Source: a virus. From it: a DNA stretch of 50,158 nucleotides. Below, piece by piece: positions 43,678 to 50,158 of this stretch. The translations under genes were made by a program, and so were the position numbers. Location: positions 1 to 50,158 of the IMG/VR virus record IMGVR_UViG_3300044644_002471; one strand, given 5' to 3'. The notes beneath the pieces were generated by a model. That model searched no databases. It worked only from the letters and a program-made list of their open reading frames with translations, and had not been told where the DNA came from. Position 1 is the first letter of the stretch, and every line of letters begins with the position of its first letter.

Positions 43678-45339
43678 ATGTGTAGTATTTTTGCAGTCGT
43701 TGACAAAAAAAGAGGTATTGATATTGAACGATGCCGTAACGCACATACGGCATCGATATTGCGCGGACCTGATTATGCATATACATATATTCAGGATAAC
43801 ATTTTTATAGAATGCAAAGTATTATCTATTACTGGCACAACAAATAATAGTTATTTTAAACACAACAATTTATTTCTTGCATATAATGGTGAGATATATC
43901 AAGATTACGAATATAAATTACCTGATACAAATTTTATTTTAAAAGAATTTAAAGAATGTAATGGTGATTTTAAGGGTGTTTTACGACAATTAGATGGTAT
44001 GTTCGGTATTGTGTTACATGACAGTAACACTAATGAACTTGTTGTAGCGAGGGATGTGCAGGGTGAAAAAACTCTCTACATTTATGAAAGTGAGGAGTGT
44101 ATTATAATAAGTTCAACAATTGCATGTATTGACGTATATGTGGGCGGTCTGTCTATCAACTATAGACTAAACAATTATTATTTACATACACGACATTTCC
44201 TTACATACAACAAATCAATATACGAAGATGTGCAGCAAGTACAACCAGGTAGCTATATCATTTTCAATACTAAAAATTTTACACGGAAAAAAACGATTTT
44301 TAAAACTTTAGCTGATGCATACTGTGAAGAAACCTTACAAAAGAATATCACAAGACCTTATAAAGATTTATTAGAAGAGCTTGACCATTTGCTCGATAAA
44401 AATATAAAGCAAATGATACCTAAGAGAGCATGTAGTGTAAGCTTTTCTGGGGGTATCGATTCATCACTTATTGCTGCTTATATGAATAAGTATACTTCTG
44501 AATTCCTACCTATAGCTATTAACTGTATAGGTAAAGATTATATTACACAGGATTTATCAGCATTCAAACATCACATAACACCTACAATCAGCACACTTAA
44601 CATTACCGAGAAGGAGTGGTACGATGCATTGCATGAGACATATAAAATAGTACGGATGCCATTACCATCACATAATTATTGTACAAAAAAAATACTTACA
44701 AAATTTTTAAAACAAAAAAATATAAAGGTATGTCTCGGCGGTGAGGGTGCTGATGAGTTATTCGGGGGTTATGATTTTTATTGCAATATACAAAACGAAA
44801 CCACTAATATATCACCGTATTCAAGTTTTATACAGCATAGTATGTACGATAACGAAGAGCACCCTGCAGACTTAGCAAAGTATCTTAATAAAATATGGAA
44901 CTATTATTACAAACTTACAGGCGACACTGTAGCAGCTACATCATATACTGATACCTATTTAGTTGTTGCAGATGATGGCTTGCGGAATAGTGATCAGATA
45001 TATGGTTACTACGGCATAGAGGGTAGGTCACCTTTTATGAGATGGGAAATTATTAAATTTGCATTTAATCTCCCTTCTAAATATAAGCGCGGTAAGGTGC
45101 TATTACGAGATTTATTTCATAAATACTACCCTAACGTAAAAATACATAAAAAGCAAGGATTCACAGGCTTCCCTTGTGAATCATATAATTATTTTCCAAA
45201 AAAAATACATAATTTTGATGTATTAGCACTACATAATATAACTAATATACCAAAAACACCGGCATTATTATGGAAGCTTTTTAATTTACAATATTTTTAT
45301 GAATGCTATAATAGTAGGTACATCTGCAACCATTCTTGA
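43678..45339 (+). CDS. asnB: Glutamine-dependent asparagine synthetase-type amidotransferase (AsnB-like)
   Basis: 553 residues, the normal AsnB length. Cys2 (MCSIF) is the class-II glutaminase nucleophile, with LRGPD (28-32) and AYNGEIY (around 68-74) forming the ammonia site. The ATP-PPase loop SGGIDSS is at 257-263. Later GGEGADELFGGYDFY and IEGRSPFM match the synthetase domain. It would transfer ammonia from Gln to an activated carboxylate, classically aspartate. Because it sits among glycosyltransferases, amidation of a sugar carboxylate, as for AsnB-like proteins in O-antigen loci, is an attractive alternative. Its 3' end overlaps the next gene by 41 bases, an unusually long coding overlap. 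Confidence 0.9.
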   Translation: MCSIFAVVDKKRGIDIERCRNAHTASILRGPDYAYTYIQDNIFIECKVLSITGTTNNSYFKHNNLFLAYNGEIYQDYEYKLPDTNFILKEFKECNGDFKGVLRQLDGMFGIVLHDSNTNELVVARDVQGEKTLYIYESEECIIISSTIACIDVYVGGLSINYRLNNYYLHTRHFLTYNKSIYEDVQQVQPGSYIIFNTKNFTRKKTIFKTLADAYCEETLQKNITRPYKDLLEELDHLLDKNIKQMIPKRACSVSFSGGIDSSLIAAYMNKYTSEFLPIAINCIGKDYITQDLSAFKHHITPTISTLNITEKEWYDALHETYKIVRMPLPSHNYCTKKILTKFLKQKNIKVCLGGEGADELFGGYDFYCNIQNETTNISPYSSFIQHSMYDNEEHPADLAKYLNKIWNYYYKLTGDTVAATSYTDTYLVVADDGLRNSDQIYGYYGIEGRSPFMRWEIIKFAFNLPSKYKRGKVLLRDLFHKYYPNVKIHKKQGFTGFPCESYNYFPKKIHNFDVLALHNITNIPKTPALLWKLFNLQYFYECYNSRYICNHS

Positions 45340-45937
45340 TAACAAAAACGGGCGCTATATAGATAAATTTGACTATGTAGCGAGATCTATTTCGTCAGCG
45401 CAGTATACAGGGTATGAAGAATATACAGGTATAAAGACAGATTTATACTGGTCAAAATTTCAATTTTTGTATAGGATGAAGTTTTTAAAAACGATGTTTA
45501 ATGGTACACTTCTGCTATTAAATTCTGATCCTGATAATTTTTATGAAGGGTATGTACCTCAAAATGCTGTTTCAACAAGATATAAAAGACTAATGTTTGA
45601 TATGTGGTATAGCGAGCTTATAAAACAACATAATATTACTTCTTTAGTATATCAAGATACTACACAGATCTCTTTATTGCATAAATATGCGGGATTTAAA
45701 CAAACATGTGGTGTACAACCCTCAACACCAGTATACTCCAGCGCAGGGTTACGCGTAATACAGCACTTTATTGACATGCAAAAATATGAAAAAATCTACG
45801 TTACAGGCTTTTCATTTTTTGATCGCGGCACATACTTCGATGTCGCTAATAACCATATAGTACATGAACACTGTTATTATAAAGAAAAACTCTACTACAA
45901 GCGTCTTTTAGAGAGAGGGTTAATATATGAGCTGTAA
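45299..45937 (+). CDS. GT29-like glycosyltransferase, second cluster copy 1
   Basis: 212 residues and the most divergent member of the nine. Motif L reads IIVGTSATIL (GTS instead of GNG), then YIDKFDYVARSI and GYEEYTGIKTD. The motif S region is SSAGLRVI ... IYVTGFSFF. The HxxxxE is HCYYKE at 191-196, with its Glu 17 residues from the C-terminus as in the other second-cluster copies. The changed GNG and shorter middle suggest a different donor or reduced activity. The start lies inside the AsnB gene (41-base overlap); no later ATG preserves motif L. Confidence 0.65.
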   Translation: MNAIIVGTSATILDNKNGRYIDKFDYVARSISSAQYTGYEEYTGIKTDLYWSKFQFLYRMKFLKTMFNGTLLLLNSDPDNFYEGYVPQNAVSTRYKRLMFDMWYSELIKQHNITSLVYQDTTQISLLHKYAGFKQTCGVQPSTPVYSSAGLRVIQHFIDMQKYEKIYVTGFSFFDRGTYFDVANNHIVHEHCYYKEKLYYKRLLERGLIYEL

Positions 45938-46646
45938 GAAAGCTATAATAATTGGTAACGGGTCTGACGTCCTTAAATATGAAAATGGCCACAAAATAGA
46001 TAATTTTGATTATGTGGTGCGTATGGGTGATGCACCGCGGATTAAAGGGTATGAAAAATATGTAGGTACGAAAACAGATATGTTTAGAATTAAATGGTTT
46101 AATATGTTTTACATGGAGGAATTATTAGATAAAGAAAGACATAGCCAGCCACGTAAGACTTTTGATTTTGATATCACAAAGTGTGATATTCTCAATATAT
46201 GTCAAGATCCTGACGAATATACGGAAACAGCTTATACTGCTCATGAATATTACGATATCTCACTTAACAGAAACTTTTTATTACCGATAGGGAATCGTTA
46301 CTTACACGATTTATGTATTGAAAAATTTAATCTCAAGACACAAAAATGGTATTTTTTTAATGCCTATCATAATGCTGAGTTAATGTCTAGAATGCAATTA
46401 CAAAACTACAAAACAAACAGATCAGGCGTATGCGAATATCGGATCGGACCATCAGGTGGCCTATGCACTTTATGGTTTTTTTTAAACTTTATGCCTTATA
46501 GCATTTATATTACAGGATTTGATTCATGGAAAACAGGACATTATTGGAAGCCTCACATTGTTACTGATTACATGAGCCATAGTAGTATACATGAACGTAT
46601 ATTCATAAACAAACTTATTAAAAGAGGTTATATTAACGTCTTATAA
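45927..46646 (+). CDS. GT29-like glycosyltransferase, second cluster copy 2
   Basis: 239 residues. It has MSCKKAIIIGNGSDVL, then HKIDNFDYVVRMGDA and GYEKYVGTKTDMFR (motif L); GPSGGLCTLWF and IYITGFDSW (motif S); and HSSIHE (218-223, HxxxxE). It is longer than the array copies because of an insertion between ~60 and 120. It overlaps the previous gene by 11 bases (ATGAGCTGTAA) with GAGGG at 45915-45919, 7 bases before the ATG, a good SD that suggests coupled translation. Confidence 0.7.
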   Translation: MSCKKAIIIGNGSDVLKYENGHKIDNFDYVVRMGDAPRIKGYEKYVGTKTDMFRIKWFNMFYMEELLDKERHSQPRKTFDFDITKCDILNICQDPDEYTETAYTAHEYYDISLNRNFLLPIGNRYLHDLCIEKFNLKTQKWYFFNAYHNAELMSRMQLQNYKTNRSGVCEYRIGPSGGLCTLWFFLNFMPYSIYITGFDSWKTGHYWKPHIVTDYMSHSSIHERIFINKLIKRGYINVL

Positions 46647-46668
46647 AATATAAACAGGTGCTATATAT

Positions 46669-47391
46669 ATGAGTTGTAAGAATATTATTGTAATAGGTAA
46701 CGGCGGTAACATTTTAAAAAAGCAAAACGGTCATAAAATTGATAATTTTGATTACGTCGTAAGAATGGGCAATTGTGCTACTAAAGGATATGAAGAGCAT
46801 ACTGGTACAAAAACAGATCTCTATCGTGTTTCATGGGATAGATTGTTATACAATATAAACCAAGATATATGTCAACACACACCATACAAGTATATAGACA
46901 TACACTTTAATTTTAAAGAGTTGTTATTTTTAGAACGCGACCCTGATACATTTTATGAGACATTTCCTAATAACACTCGTAGGTCTAAGATATTAAATAA
47001 AGCGTTTTTTACTAACAACTCATTCCCTGATACAATATTTAAACCCTACATGCACCGTTTAATGCATGACAGTTGCATTGACTTTTTTAAACAAAAATAT
47101 AGTTTTAAAAAACATTCCTATATTCATATAGTTGATAGAATCAATGCATTTATGGCGGTAAACAAACCAACTACTACTAGAGATGTGATTTTACCGTCAA
47201 GTGGTCTTGTCACACTCTTATATATAATGAGGCTTTATCACCGTGATAATATTTATATAACAGGGTTTGATGGGTTTAAAACGAGATATTACTGGCGTGA
47301 TTTTGAGACGTATTTTGATGGGCATTGTGGTTACCGTGAACAGCTTTTTTTGCGTAAGTTAAAAAAAGAGGGTCGTATAAATGAATTATAA
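46669..47391 (+). CDS. GT29-like glycosyltransferase, second cluster copy 3
   Basis: 240 residues. Motif L: IIVIGNGGNIL, KIDNFDYVVRMGNC, GYEEHTGTKTDLYRVSW. Motif S: LPSSGLVTLLYI, IYITGFDGFKTRYYW. Motif VS: HCGYRE (219-224). AGGTG at 46656-46660 is 8 bases from the ATG. The middle (~65-165) has no close match to the first array apart from its helical character, so the second cluster has diverged for longer than the tandem array. Confidence 0.7.
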   Translation: MSCKNIIVIGNGGNILKKQNGHKIDNFDYVVRMGNCATKGYEEHTGTKTDLYRVSWDRLLYNINQDICQHTPYKYIDIHFNFKELLFLERDPDTFYETFPNNTRRSKILNKAFFTNNSFPDTIFKPYMHRLMHDSCIDFFKQKYSFKKHSYIHIVDRINAFMAVNKPTTTRDVILPSSGLVTLLYIMRLYHRDNIYITGFDGFKTRYYWRDFETYFDGHCGYREQLFLRKLKKEGRINEL

Positions 47392-48094
47392 GAAGCAAAT
47401 TATAGTTGTAGGTAATGGCAGTGATATACTTCAACATAAAAACGGATGTAAAATTGATAGTTTTGAGTGTGTAGTGAGAATGGGTAGCTGCAAGATTAAC
47501 GGGTATGAGGAGTACGTTGGTACAAAAACAGATCTGTATAGATCTTCATGGGATAGAATGTTTGAAGATAGTAATGGCGTACTTTTACCTATAAAAAATG
47601 GAGTTATATCAAAAAATTTTTTATTTTTAGAGCCGGATAATGATGTATTTTATGAATCAATCACAGACGCAAACAATACCGCTTTAAAAAAAATATTTTA
47701 TAAACAAAAATTTGCAAAACATCGCTTTCACGAATTACTGTCGTGTAAAATACCGGAGAGACTCTTACATGATTATTTCATAAAAAATATTAGTAACCTT
47801 TACAGTACACATAACATTATGTATATGTCGATAAAGCAGCGTATTGACGCTTTTAAAAGACTAAACAATGTGCTGCAATTTGAAAAAGCCTTTCTACCTT
47901 CAGGCGGCATATGTACACTTTTGTATGTTCTAGATACATATAAAGACTATTCTGTATGGATAACAGGTTTCGATGGATTCACTACAAAATATTACTGGAG
48001 ATCAAATAATGTATATTTTAACGTGCATTCAAGTATACATGAGAGATTGTTTTTACAACAGTTAATAAAAAAAAATATAATTAAAGTACTGTAA
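47381..48094 (+). CDS. GT29-like glycosyltransferase, second cluster copy 4
   Basis: 237 residues. Motif L: IIVVGNGSDIL, KIDSFECVVRMGSC, GYEEYVGTKTDLYRSSW. Motif S: LPSGGICTLLYVLD and WITGFDGFTTKYYW. Motif VS: HSSIHE (216-221). It overlaps the previous gene by 11 bases (ATGAATTATAA), the same overlap length as the pair at 45927, with GAGGG 8 bases before the ATG. The repeated overlap design suggests that the genes arose from one duplicated unit with its junction. Confidence 0.7.
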   Translation: MNYKKQIIVVGNGSDILQHKNGCKIDSFECVVRMGSCKINGYEEYVGTKTDLYRSSWDRMFEDSNGVLLPIKNGVISKNFLFLEPDNDVFYESITDANNTALKKIFYKQKFAKHRFHELLSCKIPERLLHDYFIKNISNLYSTHNIMYMSIKQRIDAFKRLNNVLQFEKAFLPSGGICTLLYVLDTYKDYSVWITGFDGFTTKYYWRSNNVYFNVHSSIHERLFLQQLIKKNIIKVL

Positions 48095-48113
48095 CGTTGA
48101 ATAACAGTTTTTA

Positions 48114-48122
48114 TGGTATAAT
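48114..48122 (+). promoter_or_regulatory. Extended -10 promoter-like site
   Basis: TGGTATAAT is a full TGN-TATAAT extended -10, 15 bases before the ATG at 48138. A TTGAAT lies upstream at 48097-48102 but the spacer is only 14 bases, so the -35 is doubtful. The site suggests host-polymerase, non-late transcription of the GT8-like gene and those after it. Confidence 0.45.
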
Positions 48123-48137
48123 ATTTTTTTATAAAGT

Positions 48138-48842
48138 ATGATTAATGTATATATAGGATGGGATCCGCGCGAAGTAAGAGCTTATAATGTATGTGCATCC
48201 TCGCTAAAAAGACACACAACAGTACCTATAAATATTATCCCAATTATTCGTGAAGAATTAGAGCATCAAAATAAACATAAAAGACCGCATGATAATTTAG
48301 CTGCTACACAGTTTACATATACACGATTTCTCGTCCCGTTTCTTAATAATTATAACGGTATAGCGGTATTTTGTGATTGCGACTTTTTATGGTTAACAGA
48401 TATCAACCAATTACTTCAAGAAATAAATTACGGCACAGCAGATTTTAACAAAAAAGCTGTATACGTTGTCAAGCACGATTATACACCAGTAAATACTATA
48501 AAAATGGATGGTGCTGTACAAACGATATACCCGAGAAAAAACTGGTCTAGTCTAATAGTTTGGAATTGTAATCATCCAAAACATAAAGTGCTTAGTACTG
48601 AATGTATAAATACTGCGACAGGGGCTTTTCTTCATAGATTTCAATGGCTTAATGATGAGGAAATAGGAGAAATAGATTTAGGGTGGAACTGGTTGGTCGA
48701 TGTATATGATATAAATACTTACGGAAAAGAATTAAAAGCATTACACTATACTGAAGGAGGCCCGTGGTTTGAAAATTATAAAAATTGTTCTTTCTCAGAT
48801 TTATGGAATACAGAGGAATCTCTCTCACTACAGACAACTTAA
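48138..48842 (+). CDS. GT8-like glycosyltransferase
   Basis: 234 residues. It starts MINVYIGWDPREVRAYNVCA, a typical start for a phage and bacterial glycosyltransferase group related to GT8. DCD at 80-82 (within AVFCDCDFLWLTDI) is the metal-binding DxD. The end has ALHYTEGGPWFENYKN, where the conserved late His coordinates the metal in this superfamily (HYT.GGPW). It transfers a sugar from a nucleotide donor; the exact sugar is unknown. There is no signal or membrane anchor. It has its own promoter-like site upstream. Confidence 0.8.
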   Translation: MINVYIGWDPREVRAYNVCASSLKRHTTVPINIIPIIREELEHQNKHKRPHDNLAATQFTYTRFLVPFLNNYNGIAVFCDCDFLWLTDINQLLQEINYGTADFNKKAVYVVKHDYTPVNTIKMDGAVQTIYPRKNWSSLIVWNCNHPKHKVLSTECINTATGAFLHRFQWLNDEEIGEIDLGWNWLVDVYDINTYGKELKALHYTEGGPWFENYKNCSFSDLWNTEESLSLQTT

Positions 48843-48849
48843 GCGGTAC

Positions 48850-49161
48850 ATGCCGCAACTATCTCAAGAGCGTGATAATAGAAGCACAGTGTTGTATAGC
48901 AAATATAAAGACTTTTTTAAGAAATACTTTAAAAAGATATCTATCAAATATTCTAATATTTGTTATCTGTACAAAAACCGTTTACTTGCTGTACGGTTTT
49001 TTGATTATACGCGCGATTGCCCAACAGAAATTATAAATTGCAAACAACTTCGTGAGGAGTATTTACAAGAATTAAAAGAGCTTCAAAAATACGGGATGTG
49101 TACAATGTGTAAAATACCATTTTTGCAGGAAAAAATCATTCAAACGTTTATACTCAAATAG
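48850..49161 (+). CDS. Small basic protein with CxxC, unknown
   Basis: 103 residues from ATG 48850 (MPQLSQERDN). The frame is open further up to a TTG at 48769 inside the GT8-like gene, preceded by AAGGAGG. That SD-like run is also coding (EGGP) for the conserved end of the GT8-like protein, so I prefer the internal ATG. The protein is Lys/Tyr-rich in the first half (YSKYKDFFKKYFKKISIKYS) and has CTMCKIPF near the end, a CxxC that could bind metal. It is not recognised. Its place between a glycosyltransferase and an oxygenase suggests an accessory role in the cassette. Confidence 0.5.
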   Translation: MPQLSQERDNRSTVLYSKYKDFFKKYFKKISIKYSNICYLYKNRLLAVRFFDYTRDCPTEIINCKQLREEYLQELKELQKYGMCTMCKIPFLQEKIIQTFILK

Positions 49162-49216
49162 TATATCTATATTATTTAAAAGTGTAGATTAATATAAGAA
49201 AGAGGTAAGTAATTTC

Positions 49217-49966
49217 ATGTCAAATTGTATATACGACAGCTTTGTAAATTGTAAAAAATACAATAAACCATGGGTGCATTATGAGACTACAGATATTCTT
49301 GATAGTGATCTACTTGACTTTATATATAATTTTAAATTCCCAACGAATGAAGAAATTATTACTGCACCTGTAAACTTTTGCACATTACGTAAATTCGAAA
49401 AAATATCTGCACTATTGAAAGGTGAACAGTACAAGCAAACATTCTTAGATGAAAGACACTCCTGCGAAATAAATTTTACTCAAACATTTAGACAGCAGCA
49501 TGTACAAGCACAACGACTTTTTGAAATGTTTTTGGATAAAAAAGTAATAAGTTATCTTGAAAATACCGGCAACGTCTCGTTAAAAGACTCTTTTTTAAGA
49601 ATCCAACTCTTAAAGGATATCGACGGGTACACAGTAACACCACATATTGATTATGAAAAAATCTTTACCTTACAGTGTTTTTTTATGACAAATACGGAAA
49701 GCGACATTGGTACAATACTGCTTTCTGAACGTAACGGTGACATTATTAAGCGCACACAATATCATGAAAATGCTGGTACATTTTTCTTTCCGACCAAATG
49801 TACACAAAAAAATATACCGATGAATAATACGGACGAAATGACATGGCATTCGTTTTACGGTAAAATTAACGTACAGAGAATATCGCTTATGGTAAATTTT
49901 TTCAGTAGTATACCACTCGGTAATAATGCTATTACAAATAAAGATGTAGTTTTTTATAAACTGTGA
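49217..49966 (+). CDS. 2-oxoglutarate/Fe(II)-dependent oxygenase-like protein
   Basis: 249 residues. The cupin-type facial triad is visible: His143-Ile-Asp145 (in VTPHIDYEKIFTLQCFFM), distal His211 (TWHSFYG) and, ten residues on, Arg221 (VQRISLMVNFF), which would bind 2-oxoglutarate. Spacing and the flanking strands fit phage and bacterial prolyl-hydroxylase-like enzymes. It would hydroxylate a protein side chain or a sugar. An SD-like AGAGGT lies 10 bases before the ATG. It overlaps the next GT29-like gene by 4 bases (GTGA). The substrate is unknown; a partner to glycosylation, such as making a hydroxyl acceptor, is an inference. Confidence 0.8.
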   Translation: MSNCIYDSFVNCKKYNKPWVHYETTDILDSDLLDFIYNFKFPTNEEIITAPVNFCTLRKFEKISALLKGEQYKQTFLDERHSCEINFTQTFRQQHVQAQRLFEMFLDKKVISYLENTGNVSLKDSFLRIQLLKDIDGYTVTPHIDYEKIFTLQCFFMTNTESDIGTILLSERNGDIIKRTQYHENAGTFFFPTKCTQKNIPMNNTDEMTWHSFYGKINVQRISLMVNFFSSIPLGNNAITNKDVVFYKL

Positions 49967-50158
49967 TTAATACGCCGCATAAGGTTATAGTTGTTGGCAA
50001 TAGTAGTAATATTTTACAGGTAAATAATGGTAACATAATAGACTCTTTCGACTATGTTGTAAGAATGGGGATGTGTCGTATTGACGGTTACGAATTACAT
50101 GTAGGGTCAAAAACAGATTTACTATGTGGCACTATTAACGATTTTTTTGTACCACATT
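49963..50158 (+). CDS. GT29-like glycosyltransferase, 5' part (cut by window end)
   Basis: 65 residues are present, from a GTG start that overlaps the oxygenase stop (GTGA). They contain the whole motif L: HKVIVVGNSSNIL, IIDSFDYVVRMGMC, GYELHVGSKTD. GNS replaces GNG. No ATG lies between the previous stop and motif L, so GTG is the only sensible start. It continues beyond the window, showing that the GT29-like cluster is longer than seen here. Confidence 0.65.
   Translation, partial: MINTPHKVIVVGNSSNILQVNNGNIIDSFDYVVRMGMCRIDGYELHVGSKTDLLCGTINDFFVPH

Noticed and set aside
1-50158. tRNA genes, CRISPR arrays, introns or homing endonucleases
   Set aside because: No TPsiC-arm-like GGTTCGAAT segment in the gaps, no spaced palindromic repeats, and gaps too short (at most ~93 bases) for introns. 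No endonuclease motif seen in any frame.

Overview
The window is part of a large tailed-phage genome (Caudoviricetes, contractile-tailed myovirus type). The tail and baseplate proteins follow T4-like logic but are mostly longer than their T4 counterparts. The DNA is AT-rich and densely packed: the largest stretch without a gene is about 93 bases, many genes overlap by a few bases, and I recognised no tRNA, CRISPR, insertion sequence or integration gene. The host cannot be read from the sequence. A Gram-negative, probably aquatic bacterium is only a guess from overall resemblance to large environmental T4-like phages.

Layout. Bases 1-9069 (+) hold the tail core: a candidate tape-measure protein, a tail-tube-cap (gp48/54-type) candidate, a gp53-like LysM wedge protein, a gp27-like hub, and a 1055-residue hub/spike candidate with an embedded GH75 (chitosanase-like) domain. 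Bases 9066-9536 (-) hold a small acidic helical protein that might be the small terminase subunit. Bases 9603-12374 (+) hold four tandem copies, each exactly 226 residues, of a GT29 (sialyltransferase)-like gene. Bases 12422-13816 (+) encode dUTPase and a gp44/RFC-like clamp-loader ATPase. Bases 13818-14414 (-) hold an unknown gene. Bases 14483-23556 (+) carry the baseplate wedge: gp25-like, gp6-like and two proteins of more than 1000 residues, the first with a PKD domain and a beta-propeller. Bases 23565-42893 (+) are a long modular block of fibres, adhesins and other structural proteins. It contains Trp-punctuated repeats, lectin/LamG-like folds, a PATR (autotransporter-type) module of different base composition, Mtd-N-like heads and an S74 self-cleaving chaperone.

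Bases 42932-50158 (+) form a glycan and protein-modification cassette. It contains a GT32-like transferase, an AsnB-type glutamine amidotransferase, four more GT29-like genes plus a fifth cut by the window end, a GT8-like transferase, a small Cys-containing protein and a 2-oxoglutarate/Fe(II) oxygenase. Nine GT29-like genes in 50 kb of phage DNA, next to an extensive fibre locus, is the most striking feature. My working hypothesis is a phage-encoded system that decorates the virion (fibres) or the host surface with a diversified set of acidic-sugar linkages.

Expression signals differ between regions. Thirteen start-proximal copies of the octamer NATAAATA (the T4/cyanophage late-promoter core) precede structural genes, the minus-strand genes and the first GT29 array. 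Twelve of them lie only 5-10 bases from the start codon, with no clear Shine-Dalgarno sequence, which implies leaderless or near-leaderless late transcripts. The 42.9-50 kb cassette lacks start-proximal octamers. It has SD-like GAGGG/AGGTG sequences, translational overlaps and extended -10 sigma70-type sites instead, suggesting a different expression class.
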